A DNA stretch of 64,000 nucleotides from Mesorhizobium australicum (GCF_900177325.1 NZ_FXBL01000004.1:4903501-4967500), one strand, 5' to 3'; positions 42,064-50,964 are shown, counted from the stretch's first letter. The notes: generated by a model from the letters alone, not told the origin. Translations and numbers: made by a program.

Positions 42064-42309
42064 ATGGCGCTTTTCATCCGCGACGACGAGGTCGATGCTC
42101 TGGCGAGCGAGCTTCAGCGGGCGACGAATGCAGCCACAAAAAAGGAAGCGGTGCGGCGGGCGCTGAAGAACGAGTTGGCGCGAATGCGCGCTGTTCCGCC
42201 CGGCAACGACAAACTGGCGCGGGCGATGGCGCTCGCCGACGCGATGGGCGACAGCGATCCGGCCTTCGACATGAAAAAGTTCACGGACGAGATGTGGGGA
42301 GACCTCTGA
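42064..42309 (+). CDS. Type II antitoxin, VapB/transcription factor family
   Basis: The 81-residue protein matches the Rv0623-like/VapB antitoxin family: MALFIRDDEVDALASELQRATNAATKKEAVRRALKNELAR is the DNA-binding, dimerising part, and the C-terminal FDMKKFTDEMWGDL would wrap the toxin. It neutralises the PIN toxin encoded immediately downstream and probably represses the operon through the palindromic operator. It starts at 42064 with AAGGAG upstream; its stop codon overlaps the toxin ATG. Confidence 0.9.
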   Translation: MALFIRDDEVDALASELQRATNAATKKEAVRRALKNELARMRAVPPGNDKLARAMALADAMGDSDPAFDMKKFTDEMWGDL

Positions 42310-42737
42310 TGTTCGTGGACGCTTCGGTCCTAGTCGCCGTCCTCGCGCGAGAATCCGATGGTCCGCAACTGACCGAGCGACTTCGAGGTATGATCCCCGG
42401 TGGCACGTTCGTCTCGCCAATCGTGCGCTACGAAGCGACGCTGGCAATGGCTCGGGTGAAAGCCAAGGCAGCCGGGAGAACAAGGCCGACGCCGGAACTC
42501 CTATTGCAGGCACGCGAAACCGTTGATGCCTTGCTCGATTGGCTCCAGGCCCAGGACGTGGACATCACTTCTGAAATCGGCGTCGCGGCACTCGAAACGA
42601 CCGGGCGCTACGGAAAAATCGTGGGCCATCCGGCAGCGCTCAACTTCGGCGACTGTTTCGCCTACGCCTGCGCCAAATCCCTCGGCGTCGCCCTCGCCTA
42701 CAAAGGCGACGACTTCACCCACACAGATCTGGCATGA
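42309..42737 (+). CDS. vapC: Type II toxin, VapC-type PIN-domain ribonuclease
   Basis: The 142-residue protein is a PIN domain: MFVDASVLVAVLARE (first acidic residue), PIVRYEATLAMARV (Glu), and NFGDCFAYACAKSLGVALAYKGDDFTHTDL (last two acids). These four acids bind Mg2+ for endoribonuclease action, usually on tRNA. The ATG at 42309 shares one base with the antitoxin stop (TGATG), ensuring coupled translation. It is full length with all catalytic acids present, so the pair is probably active. Confidence 0.92.
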   Translation: MFVDASVLVAVLARESDGPQLTERLRGMIPGGTFVSPIVRYEATLAMARVKAKAAGRTRPTPELLLQARETVDALLDWLQAQDVDITSEIGVAALETTGRYGKIVGHPAALNFGDCFAYACAKSLGVALAYKGDDFTHTDLA

Positions 42738-42738
42738 A

Positions 42739-43377
42739 TCACCCGCCGGAGTTCAGGGCGTCGAGCAGGGTCCATACGGCAATCGCAAGAAGAGCCGCGC
42801 CGGCGATCCCGCGCACGGTCGCTCCGAGATAGGGCGGAAGGCCGCGCGCTGCGGCGCGGCTTGCGATCCAGCCCACGAGCAGGAACCATCCAAGCGCCAT
42901 CGTGAAGACGCAGGCGGGCGCGGCGACCAGCAGGCGGCTGCCGGAGTCCGCAAGACTTATTGCGGCCGTGGAGAAGAAGGCGAAGCTGATCGGATTGCTC
43001 AAGGAAGTGACGAGACCTGCGAGGAGATGTCCGCCAATCGCGCCTCCCGCCCGGGCAACGCGCGGATCGGAAGGCCTGACAGCCTGGGAGACGAGCCGCA
43101 GGCCGAGATAGAGCATCGTCGCCGCGAACAGGAACGGCGCGACCAGGCCGAGATCGGCCGCCTCGCCGATCCTGTTTCCGGCATACATTGCCACCAGCGC
43201 CAACAGCGTGGCGCCGAACGCCACGCCGATCGCCGCCGCCATGCCCTCGCCGCCCCGCGACGCCAGGCTCGCCGCCGAGACGACGACCATATTCGGACCC
43301 GGCACCACCAGCAGCGCTGCATAGCCTGCCATCAGTTGCAGCGTCCCGGCGGGAAGGCCGTCGATCAATCCGGACAT
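42739..43377 (-). CDS. LysE/RhtB-family exporter
   Basis: The 212-residue protein is a six-TM LysE-type translocator: AALLVVPGPNMVVVSAASLASRGGEGMAAAIGVAFGA is the family start, followed by LVTSLSNPISFAFF and a C-terminal hydrophobic helix. It exports amino acids or related small molecules. Its stop codon is one base after the vapC stop (convergent). I chose ATG 43377; the longer frame to 43452 adds a basic segment without support. The substrate is unknown. It is flanked by two toxin-antitoxin modules. Confidence 0.88.
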   Translation of the reverse strand: MSGLIDGLPAGTLQLMAGYAALLVVPGPNMVVVSAASLASRGGEGMAAAIGVAFGATLLALVAMYAGNRIGEAADLGLVAPFLFAATMLYLGLRLVSQAVRPSDPRVARAGGAIGGHLLAGLVTSLSNPISFAFFSTAAISLADSGSRLLVAAPACVFTMALGWFLLVGWIASRAAARGLPPYLGATVRGIAGAALLAIAVWTLLDALNSGG

Positions 43378-43503
43378 CGCGTTTCTCCGCGACGCCCGGA
43401 CCGTCTTATCCTTCACACGCGTCGCGGTCGCTGATTGCCGCAACGGAAGCAAGAGGACTGTGAAACATCTAACGCAGCGTCGCGGCGGGCGACAGTTCAG
43501 GCG

Positions 43504-43866
43504 CTACTCTGCCGGATCGATCGCGCTGACCACGCGCGCCACGATCTCCCCGATCGTGGCATCGTCGAGCGTCTCGACGTAACGCGCGGTTCCACCCCGC
43601 ACACGCGCCTCGATATCGAAGCTGCGGACCTGGTTGCAGACCGCGACGCCGGTGGTGCGGTGGCCGATGATCGGGACGGCCAGCCCGACATTGCGGGTGA
43701 ACACGCCGCCCGTCGTCACCGGGACGGTCATCGAGACGCCGAGTGCGTTGATTTCGTGCGGCGTGATCACCACGAAGGAGTGGAGGTCCTTCATCTCGCG
43801 GCCGGCGACCGGATTGGGATCGATCCAGTAGATGTCTCCCCGCCGCGGCACGCTGCTGCGGACCAT
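43504..43866 (-). CDS. Type II toxin, MazF/PemK-like endoribonuclease
   Basis: The 120-residue protein shows the PemK/MazF core: PRRGDIYWIDPNPVAGREMKDLHSFVVITPHEIN at the start (conserved RGDI and RP-like loop), then VSMTVPVTTG and VCNQVRSFDI. It cleaves mRNA at specific short sequences. Its start codon shares one base with the antitoxin stop. The usual RPxxV motif is altered here (REMKDLHSFVV), so its activity should be tested. Confidence 0.9.
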   Translation of the reverse strand: MVRSSVPRRGDIYWIDPNPVAGREMKDLHSFVVITPHEINALGVSMTVPVTTGGVFTRNVGLAVPIIGHRTTGVAVCNQVRSFDIEARVRGGTARYVETLDDATIGEIVARVVSAIDPAE

Positions 43867-44132
43867 CAGGGCAGCTCGCGGCCGACGGAGTCACCTTCGC
43901 GCGCCCATTCGGTCTGCGCGTTGAGCTCGGCCATTGCGTCGGCACCTTCCAGCAGCTCGCCAAGCGAGTAGCGCTTCCTGGCGCCCCTTACCGGACGGGC
44001 GATCAGCTCGCCGTCGGTAACGCTCAGCGACAATTGCGAGCCGACCTCCACATCCATCAGCTTCAGAAGCGCCGGCGGGATGGTCACCACGGCGGCGCCG
44101 CCCTGCCGGCGTATTTTCGATGTGATGGACAT
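43866..44132 (-). CDS. Type II antitoxin, MazE/AbrB family
   Basis: The 88-residue protein is a swapped-hairpin AbrB-type antitoxin: SKIRRQGGAAVVTIPPALLKLMDVEVGSQLSLSVTDGELIARPV, with an acidic C-terminal tail that would hold the toxin. I chose ATG 44132, which has GGAGTG upstream; the frame from 44165 would cross the operator. It lies directly upstream of the toxin gene and 20 bases from a 20-bp palindrome that is probably its operator. Confidence 0.9.
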   Translation of the reverse strand: MSITSKIRRQGGAAVVTIPPALLKLMDVEVGSQLSLSVTDGELIARPVRGARKRYSLGELLEGADAMAELNAQTEWAREGDSVGRELP

Positions 44133-44151
44133 TGGCGACACTCCAACCAGA

Positions 44152-44171
44152 TGTGCTACATACATAGCACA
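44152..44171 (-). promoter_or_regulatory. Operator of the MazEF-like module
   Basis: TGTGCTA-CATACA-TAGCACA is a perfect 7-bp inverted repeat with a 6-base spacer, 20 bases upstream of the antitoxin ATG at 44132 (minus strand). It is the expected position for autorepression. The aldolase gene stop codon lies 25 bases beyond on the other side. Confidence 0.75.
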
Positions 44172-44195
44172 CGCGAGAGTGACCGCAATCGATCC

Positions 44196-46250
44196 TTACC
44201 GCAGCGTCGCCGCGATATTCCCCCCGTCGACCGTCGTCACATCCGCCGTCGTCCGCTCCGCCAGCGCGTGGTGCAGGAAGGCCTGCGCCACGTGGTCGGC
44301 GGTGACTTCCTGGCCGAGCAGGTTGCCGGACATGTAGTCCTTCTCCGACAGGCCGCGGGCGGTGGAGCGGCTGGCGATCATCGCGTCGGTGAGCAGGCCC
44401 GAGCGGATGCGGTCGGCGTTGACGGCGTTGGAGCGCACGCCGATCGAACCGTAGTCGAGCGCATATTGCCGCGACAGGAACAGCGTCGCCGCTTTGGGCA
44501 GGCCATAGGCGCCGAACTTCGGGCCGGGATTGATCGCCTGCTTGGAGGTGTTGAAGAGCAGGCAACCGCCGGTGCCCTGCTGCTTGAAGATGCGCACCGC
44601 GTTCTGCGCCACGGACTGGTGGGCGAAGAAGTTGAGCTCGAAGCTCTTGCGCAGCAGCGCGTCGTCGATCTCGCCGATCGCGCCTTCGAAAGCCGCGCCC
44701 GCATTCGAGACAACGATGTCGACGCCGCCATAGGTCGCGACGGCCTTGTCGAACGCGGCGCGTACATCGGCCGGCTTGGTCACGTCCGCGCCCACGCCGA
44801 TCGAGGCGTTGCCGGCGGCCTTGGCGACCTCCTTGGCCTTTGCCTCATCGAGGTCGACCACGACCACATGTGCGCCATTGGCGGCGAACATCTTCGCCGT
44901 CGCAGCGCCGATCGCGCCCGCGCCGCCAGTCACCAGCATCACTTGGCCCGTCAGCGGCTTCGGCTTGTTGCCGGCGAGCTTGGCCTGCTCCAGCGACCAG
45001 TATTCGAGCTCGAACAGGTCGGACTTGGCGAGCGGGCGGAAGTCGCCGATCGCCTCCGCCCCACGCACCGCGTCCATCCACGCCTCGGCGACATCTGAAG
45101 CGATCTTCGCGTCCTTCAGTGTGCGGCCGTGGCCGAAGATGCCGACGCCCGGAACGAGGCTGAGGCGCGGCATCGGGTCGAGCATGGTGCGCCTGACCTC
45201 GTCGCGCGCGTCGTTGGTGCGGAAGTAGTCGGTGTATTCGGCGACATAGGCCGCCACCTTCTCGCGGATCGCCTTCGGATAGTTCGCGTCTCCGGCGGCC
45301 GGTGCCGGCAGCACCATCGGGCCAGTCTTGATGCGGATCGAGAGATCCGGCGTCGAGACGCCGCGATCGGCCAGCCGCTGGAGATCGGCATTGGCGAGGA
45401 AATCGAGGATCGCCGGCGAGGTGCGGAAGTCGGACACCATGCGGTCGAAGCGTCCTTCACCGAGATCGACGGCGACCGCGCCCCGCAGCGACGAAGCGAT
45501 GTCTGCCGCTGTCGCCAGCGTCGCGGGGAGTGCCGCGGTCTTCGCCGGCGCCTTGCCGTTCTTCGCGACATAATCCTCAGCGACCGTGACCCAGTGGATC
45601 ATCAGGTCATAGGCCTCCTTGGCGGTCTCGGCGAAGGTGAAGATGCCGTGCTTGTCGAGGATCAGGCCTTCGACGGAGGTGTCCTTCTCGAACACCTCGG
45701 CCGCCGCCTTGGCGAGGTCGAAGCCGGGCTTGATGTAGGGCACGTAGCCCATCTTCGGGCCGAAGACCTTGGCGATCGTCTCGACGCTGTCGGTGCCCTG
45801 GTCGACGATGGCGAGCACGGCCGTCGAATGCGTGTGGTCGACGAACTTGTGCGGCAGGAAGGCGTGCAACAGCGTCTCGACCGACGGATTGGGCGAGGAC
45901 GGGTCGATGAGGTTGGCGCGCTGCAGCGCGACCATGTCCTCGTCGGAAAGCACGTCCTTTGCGCGCGCCTTTAAGAGCGGCGCCATCTTCACCGCCGGCA
46001 GGCCGGCCGGCTCGATGACCGCCATGTCCCAGCCGGAACCCTTGACGTGCAGCACGTCGTAGGTGTCGCCGACGAGGTCGGTCGCGGTGGCCTTCACCGA
46101 CGTGTTGCCGCCGCCATGCAGCACCAAGCGCGGCTCGCCGCCGAGCAGCCGGGTCGTGTAGACGCGCAGCGCCAGATCGCGCGCGACGCCCTTGGCGGCA
46201 TATTCGCCGACGAGACGCTCGGCTTCCTGGTCGTTCCAGAGGTTCTTCAT
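44196..46250 (-). CDS. Fused class II aldolase and short-chain dehydrogenase
   Basis: The 684-residue protein has a class II aldolase/adducin domain (about 10-290): HGGGNTSVKA (phosphate site), Glu125 in PSVETLLHAF, the zinc ligands His139 and His141 (FVDHTHS) and His201 (LDKHGIFTF). A C-terminal SDR domain (about 432-684) has TGGAGAIG (441-448) and YGLPK. The reaction should be cleavage of a ketose-1-phosphate to DHAP plus an aldehyde, with the SDR oxidising or reducing that aldehyde. The usual annotation is rhamnulose-1-P aldolase/dehydrogenase, but no rhamnose genes are present; the MtnK/MtnA pair and a shared operator point to 5-deoxy- or 5-methylthioribulose-1-P. Confidence 0.88.
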   Translation of the reverse strand: MKNLWNDQEAERLVGEYAAKGVARDLALRVYTTRLLGGEPRLVLHGGGNTSVKATATDLVGDTYDVLHVKGSGWDMAVIEPAGLPAVKMAPLLKARAKDVLSDEDMVALQRANLIDPSSPNPSVETLLHAFLPHKFVDHTHSTAVLAIVDQGTDSVETIAKVFGPKMGYVPYIKPGFDLAKAAAEVFEKDTSVEGLILDKHGIFTFAETAKEAYDLMIHWVTVAEDYVAKNGKAPAKTAALPATLATAADIASSLRGAVAVDLGEGRFDRMVSDFRTSPAILDFLANADLQRLADRGVSTPDLSIRIKTGPMVLPAPAAGDANYPKAIREKVAAYVAEYTDYFRTNDARDEVRRTMLDPMPRLSLVPGVGIFGHGRTLKDAKIASDVAEAWMDAVRGAEAIGDFRPLAKSDLFELEYWSLEQAKLAGNKPKPLTGQVMLVTGGAGAIGAATAKMFAANGAHVVVVDLDEAKAKEVAKAAGNASIGVGADVTKPADVRAAFDKAVATYGGVDIVVSNAGAAFEGAIGEIDDALLRKSFELNFFAHQSVAQNAVRIFKQQGTGGCLLFNTSKQAINPGPKFGAYGLPKAATLFLSRQYALDYGSIGVRSNAVNADRIRSGLLTDAMIASRSTARGLSEKDYMSGNLLGQEVTADHVAQAFLHHALAERTTADVTTVDGGNIAATLR

Positions 46251-46285
46251 TGCAGTCTTCCGTATTGCGATGAGTTGATGACCGG

Positions 46286-47227
46286 TCAGCCGCCCGCAAG
46301 CAGGCCGCGCGCTATTGCCGCGGTCGCGACTAGGTGGGTGCAGAAGCCGCCGGCAAGCGCTGCGCGAAGCGGTGCGAGCTTGCTCTCCTCCTGCACGACC
46401 GTCAGCCTGCGGGGGATCTTCTTGAGGCTTTCGAGATCGGCGGAGATGACGCGGCGGTTGTAGTCGCAGTCGAGCAGGCGGCCGGAGCGATCGATGATCT
46501 GGCCGGCGATCACACCCGCCCCGCCCTGCTTTCGCAGTTGCGCCAGTTCGTTCGCCGTCAGCGCGCCGCACTTCACCACATGGCTGTCCTCGTCGAGCGT
46601 GCCGACCGAATAGAGCGACAGGTCGCAGCCGGCGACGCTGTCGAGCTGCTCGCGGATCACCGGCTCGCTGCGCAGGGCGCTGGCAAGCTCGGGCGTAGAG
46701 AGAACCAGGGGGGCATAGAAATTCAGGCCGCGCGCGTTGAGCCGCCGCGCGATCTCCATCGTGCACTGGTCGGGCCGGTAGGAATAGGGCGCGCCGAGAT
46801 TGCCGCAGAGCTGGACGACGGTGACGCCTTCGAGATCGGCAAAGGACATGACGTCGGCAATCGCATAGACGGTGCGGCCCCAGGCGATGCCGACACGCTG
46901 GCCGCGCCCGACCATCTCGAGGAAGACGCTCGCCCCGAGCGACGGGATCTCGGCCTCGGCCTCCCCGGCGGCCAGGTCCTCGCCGGCGATCCAGACGGCC
47001 TCCAGCCCGAACTTATCCTCGACCTCGCGGGCGAGCTGTTCGCCGCGAAAGAGATGCGTGGCGGTGGAGATGTTGACGATGCCCGTCTCGCGGGCGCGAC
47101 GGAGATAGAGCGCGACGGAGGCGCGCGAGATATTCAGCCGCTGCGCCACCTCGTCCTGGCGCAGTCCATGCGTATAATAGAGCCAGGCCGCCTTGTGCAC
47201 GATCCTGTCAGCTTGCGCCTTCGCCAT
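46286..47227 (-). CDS. SorC/DeoR-type sugar-binding transcriptional regulator
   Basis: The 313-residue protein has an N-terminal HTH (LYYTHGLRQDEVAQRLNISRASVALYLRRARETGIV) and the SorC sugar-phosphate-binding domain (about 60-310), with VGIAWGRTVYAIADVM, VVQLCGNLGAPYSYRPDQC, and VVKCGALTANELAQLRKQGGAGVIAGQIIDRSG. SorC regulators respond to phosphosugars. A 13-bp sequence 47 bases before its start (47274-47286) recurs in the mtnK/ABC divergent promoter, so it probably regulates those genes and itself. It lies 35 bases upstream of the aldolase gene, in the same operon. Confidence 0.92.
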   Translation of the reverse strand: MAKAQADRIVHKAAWLYYTHGLRQDEVAQRLNISRASVALYLRRARETGIVNISTATHLFRGEQLAREVEDKFGLEAVWIAGEDLAAGEAEAEIPSLGASVFLEMVGRGQRVGIAWGRTVYAIADVMSFADLEGVTVVQLCGNLGAPYSYRPDQCTMEIARRLNARGLNFYAPLVLSTPELASALRSEPVIREQLDSVAGCDLSLYSVGTLDEDSHVVKCGALTANELAQLRKQGGAGVIAGQIIDRSGRLLDCDYNRRVISADLESLKKIPRRLTVVQEESKLAPLRAALAGGFCTHLVATAAIARGLLAGG

Positions 47228-47273
47228 TGCTCCTCACCATGCTCCAACGCATGGCGACATATTTCACACGGAT

Positions 47274-47286
47274 TGGCAATTGTCAA
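47274..47286 (-). promoter_or_regulatory. SorC-type operator candidate, copy at the regulator gene
   Basis: TGGCAATTGTCAA, identical to the sequence at 38274-38286. The centre CAATTG is a palindrome and the flanks approximate TTGAC/GTCAA half-sites. It lies 47 bases upstream of the SorC-type gene start codon at 47227. Confidence 0.75.
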
Positions 47287-47330
47287 AGAAATGGCGCGAC
47301 GGAGCCTGCGGCAAACATGGGTGCCGTGGG

Positions 47331-50009
47331 CTAATCGAGATCGAGCGACGCCAGCATCAGGCCGGGCTCCTGCGGATGATGCTCGACATGGAAGCCGAAC
47401 TGGCGGCACATCGACAGCATGCGCGTGTTGTCGCCCAGGATGATGCCTTCGATCCGCTGGATGCCGTCGGCACGGGCGTAGTCGATCAGGTGCCGCAGCA
47501 ACGCCCAGCCGAGCCCGTGTCCCTGCAGGTCGGTCCGCACGAGAAGCGCGTATTCGGCCTTCACATGGTCCGGATCGGCGGACAGGCGGCCGATGGCCGC
47601 AAGCTCGCCGGTCTCCTGCAGGGCCACGAAGGCGATCTCGCGGTCGTAGTCGAGCTGGGTCAGCCGCTTCAGCATCTCGTCCGGAAACTCCTTGCGCTGT
47701 GCGAGGAAGCGGAAGCGGATGTCGTCGGCGGACACTTTTGCCAGGAAATCGGGATAGAGCCGGACGTCGGCCGGCTTGATCGGGCGGACATGGAAATCGG
47801 CCCTGTCGCTCGAGACGGTCGTTTCCCAGCCGGACGGATAGGGGCGGATCACGAGCGAACGCTCCGGCCCGTCCTCCTCGACCCGCGCCGGATCGATCTC
47901 GACGCGGGCGTCGAGCGCGACGGCGCCCTCGGCATTGGCGAGCAGCGGGTTGATGTCGACGCCGTCGATGCAGGGGAAATCGATGATGAGCTGCGACAAG
48001 CCGTTGAGCGCCTTCACGATCGCCGCGCGGTCGGCCGGTTTGCGGTCGCGGTAGCCGGCAAGCAGGCGGCCGATGCGGGTGCGGTCGATCAGGTCGCCCG
48101 CCAGCACGTCGTCCATCGGCGGCAGGCCGACCGAGGTGTCCTCCATGACCTCGACGGCGACGCCGCCTGCGCCGAACAGGATCACCGGTCCGAAGATCGG
48201 ATCGCGGCTCATGCCGAGGATCAGCTCGTGCGCCTGCTTGCGCACGACCATCGGCTGCACCGCGAAGCCGTCGATCGCCGCACCCGGTTTCACCTTCGCC
48301 ACGCGCTTCTCGATCGTGCGGGCGGCCTCGGCAGCCGCCTCCGCCGTATCGAGCGACAGAACCACGCCGCCGACGTCGGACTTGTGGGTAATCTCCTTCG
48401 ACAAAAGCTTGACCGCCACCTGCCCGCCCCCGGCGAGCAGCCGCTCCGCAGCGGCCTGCACCTCGGCCGGGGTTTGGGCGACCAGCACTTCCGGCGCGTC
48501 GACGCCGTAGGCGCGGATGACGCTCTTCGCCTCCGGCTCGGTCAGCATGCGCCGGCCCTCTCGCGCAGCTTCGCGCAGGATGCCGAGAACCAGCTTGCGG
48601 TTGCCATCCACATCCTCGCTGCCGGCCGACGGCACGCGGCTCAACGCCATCTGCGCCTTCGACCAGTCCGCAAGATAGGCGGCCGCCCGCGCAGTGTCGG
48701 CCGGAGTCTCGAAGCTCGCGAGACCGGCATCCTGAAGGGCGCGGCGGCCGATGCGCGCCGTGTGCTCGCCGAGCCAGCAGGTCAGCACCGGCTTGCCGCC
48801 GATATGGCCCTTGTCGGCAAGCTCGGCGACGGCAGTGGCGGCCGCGATCGGCGAGGCGAGGCCGGTCGGACAGTTGAACACCATCACCGCATCGACCCCG
48901 GGATCCGCCGCAACGGCCGAGACCGCGGCGCGGTAACGCTCCGGCGGGGCATCGCCGATGATGTCGACCGGATTGCCCTTGGACCAGGTCGGTGGAAGGA
49001 CCGCGCCCAGCGCCTTCAACGTCTCGGGAGAAAGCTCGGCGAGTTCGATGCCGCAGCTCACAAGCTCGTCGACGGCCAGCACGCCAGCGCCGCCGCCATT
49101 GGTGACGATGCCGATGCGGGCGCTGTACAACGGCGGGAAACGTGAGGTGATCTCGGCCGCGTCGATCAGCTCCGCGAGGCCGTCGACCCTGAGGATGCCG
49201 GCGCGCCGCAGTGCCGCGTCCACCACGCGGTCCGCGCCCGACAGAGCGCCGGTGTGGGTGGCGGCAGCCTTGGCCGCGGCGGCATGGCGGCCGGACTTGA
49301 TGGCGATCACCGGCTTGATGCGCGCGGCGGCACGTGCCGCCGACATGAACTTGCGCGGATTGGTGATCGATTCGAGATACATCACGATGGCCTTGGTGGC
49401 CGGGTCACCGGCGAGCAGGTCGAGCCAGTCGCCGACGTCGACGTCAGCCATGTCGCCGAGCGAGACGATATGGGAGAAGCCGACATTGTTCTCCGCCGCC
49501 CAGTCGATCAGCGAGGTGGCGATCGCGCCGGACTGCGACAGGAGCGCGATGTTGCCGGGCCGGGCCGCCATATGGGCGAAGCCGGCATTCAGCTTGAAGG
49601 GCGGGATCATCAGGCCGACCGTGTTGGGACCGATGATGCGGAAGAGATGAGGCCGTGCCGCGTCGAGCATGGCCTGGCGCAGCCCGTTCGCGCGCGTCAG
49701 CCCCGCCGTGATCACCACGCCAGCGCGGCATCCTTTCTCGCCGAGCTCGGAGATGACGCCGGGCACCGCTTCGGCCGGCGTGACGATGACGGCGAGATCG
49801 GGCGCGGCCGGCAGGGCGGCGGCGTTGCGGAAGGCGGGGAGACCGCGGATCTCGTGGTATTTCGGATTGATCGGCCAGATCGGCCCTTCGAAACCGCCGG
49901 AGACGATGTTGTCGAGCACCACCCGCCCGACAGATCCCACGCGCTCGGAAGCGCCGACGACAGCCACGGAGCGCGGACGCGCGGCGAATTCCAGGTTTCT
50001 GATGGTCAT
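47331..50009 (-). CDS. Acyl-CoA synthetase (NDP-forming)/GNAT acetyltransferase, PatZ-like
   Basis: The 892-residue protein joins three parts: an ADP-forming acyl-CoA synthetase alpha part (about 1-460; RSVAVVGASERVGSVGRVV; catalytic His at residue 252 in ATHTGALSG), an ATP-grasp beta part (about 480-700; YGVDAPEVLVAQTPAEVQAAAERL and KSDVGGVVL), and a C-terminal GNAT acetyltransferase (about 725-892; HVRPIKPADVRLYPDFL and VRTDLQGHGLGWALLRHLI). PatZ-like proteins acetylate and so control acyl-CoA synthetases. Full length and intact motifs suggest function. The start is ATG 50009. It is not clearly tied to a neighbouring operon; the GntR gene begins its own unit upstream. Confidence 0.92.
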   Translation of the reverse strand: MTIRNLEFAARPRSVAVVGASERVGSVGRVVLDNIVSGGFEGPIWPINPKYHEIRGLPAFRNAAALPAAPDLAVIVTPAEAVPGVISELGEKGCRAGVVITAGLTRANGLRQAMLDAARPHLFRIIGPNTVGLMIPPFKLNAGFAHMAARPGNIALLSQSGAIATSLIDWAAENNVGFSHIVSLGDMADVDVGDWLDLLAGDPATKAIVMYLESITNPRKFMSAARAAARIKPVIAIKSGRHAAAAKAAATHTGALSGADRVVDAALRRAGILRVDGLAELIDAAEITSRFPPLYSARIGIVTNGGGAGVLAVDELVSCGIELAELSPETLKALGAVLPPTWSKGNPVDIIGDAPPERYRAAVSAVAADPGVDAVMVFNCPTGLASPIAAATAVAELADKGHIGGKPVLTCWLGEHTARIGRRALQDAGLASFETPADTARAAAYLADWSKAQMALSRVPSAGSEDVDGNRKLVLGILREAAREGRRMLTEPEAKSVIRAYGVDAPEVLVAQTPAEVQAAAERLLAGGGQVAVKLLSKEITHKSDVGGVVLSLDTAEAAAEAARTIEKRVAKVKPGAAIDGFAVQPMVVRKQAHELILGMSRDPIFGPVILFGAGGVAVEVMEDTSVGLPPMDDVLAGDLIDRTRIGRLLAGYRDRKPADRAAIVKALNGLSQLIIDFPCIDGVDINPLLANAEGAVALDARVEIDPARVEEDGPERSLVIRPYPSGWETTVSSDRADFHVRPIKPADVRLYPDFLAKVSADDIRFRFLAQRKEFPDEMLKRLTQLDYDREIAFVALQETGELAAIGRLSADPDHVKAEYALLVRTDLQGHGLGWALLRHLIDYARADGIQRIEGIILGDNTRMLSMCRQFGFHVEHHPQEPGLMLASLDLD

Positions 50010-50100
50010 GCGTCACCCTCTTTCCGCCGACGACCTATCGCTGAGGAGACTGCATCGTCATTGTCACGGATCAAAAGTACGTCGGCCGGCGCCCCGGACG

Positions 50101-50895
50101 CTACAACCGTCGGAAAGCCGACGACATCCAGTCGGTGGGGCGAGTGTCTCTCTCGGCTTCCTCGTCGGGGCGAACCAGCGTGAGTGCCGGGATGCGCTGC
50201 ATCAGGCTTGGGTCGCGGTGCAGCACATACTCCAGATTGCGCCTCGCCAGCCGGGCATGCTCGCGGGCGATCGCTTCGGCGCGCGCGCCTTCCCTCTTCT
50301 CGATCGCCTCGAGGATGGCGCGATGCTGCTCCTGCGCGCCGACGAGCGACCGGCGGAAGACCGGAACGTCTTCCTGCTTTTCGAGGAATGCGCTGGGCGA
50401 CGCGAAGGGCAGCCGCACGGCACGCTCGATCTCGCGACGGATCGTCTCGCTGCCGGCAAGCCCCGCCAGGAGCCGGTGGAACTCGTCATTGCCCTGCACA
50501 TAGGCTTCGAAATCCATCTCCGCCGGCCCCGGCTCGATGGCGCGCCCGATCGCGTCGACCACATACAAGATGTCGGAAAGCTTGCGCGGGTCGGCTCCCC
50601 GCTCGGCGGCGAGCCGCGCCGCGGTGCCTTCGAGCACGCCGCGAAGCTCAAGCGCGTCCATGACCTCCTCGATGGTGAAGGCGCGGGCAAAATAGCTGCC
50701 GGACCGGGTCTTTTCGAGAAGGCCTTCCTGCTCCAGCCGCGCCAGCGCCGCGCGCACCGGCGTGCGCGAAATCCCGAGTTGCTCGGCGAGGGGGATTTCG
50801 GACAATCGCTCGCCGGCCGCAATCCGCCCGCTCATGATGAGATCGCGAATTCCGAGCAGCGCCTTGAGCGATTGCGAAGCTTCCTTGTCACCCAT
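50101..50895 (-). CDS. GntR-family transcriptional regulator (FadR/FCD subgroup)
   Basis: The 264-residue protein has a winged HTH (about 10-70; RLSEIPLAEQLGISRTPVRAALARLEQEGLLEKTRSGSYFARAF) and an FCD effector domain (about 80-225) with FEAYVQGNDEFHRLLAGLAGSETI, in which Asp and His residues usually bind a metal. It is 69 bases downstream of the LigM-like gene on the same strand and may control it. A TGTATACA palindrome lies 44 bases before the demethylase start. Confidence 0.92.
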   Translation of the reverse strand: MGDKEASQSLKALLGIRDLIMSGRIAAGERLSEIPLAEQLGISRTPVRAALARLEQEGLLEKTRSGSYFARAFTIEEVMDALELRGVLEGTAARLAAERGADPRKLSDILYVVDAIGRAIEPGPAEMDFEAYVQGNDEFHRLLAGLAGSETIRREIERAVRLPFASPSAFLEKQEDVPVFRRSLVGAQEQHRAILEAIEKREGARAEAIAREHARLARRNLEYVLHRDPSLMQRIPALTLVRPDEEAERDTRPTDWMSSAFRRL

Positions 50896-50964
50896 CGCGT
50901 TCTCCCCGGCGATCCGACCGGCCCGTCCGGGCCGATCGGGAGCTTTCCCTGCACTATCTGTGCC

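Noticed and set aside
44196..46250. Assignment of the aldolase-dehydrogenase to L-rhamnose catabolism
   Set aside because: No rhamnose isomerase, kinase, rotamase or rhamnose-type importer is present; the shared operator with mtnK/mtnA points to another sugar phosphate. Still possible if rhamnose genes lie elsewhere.
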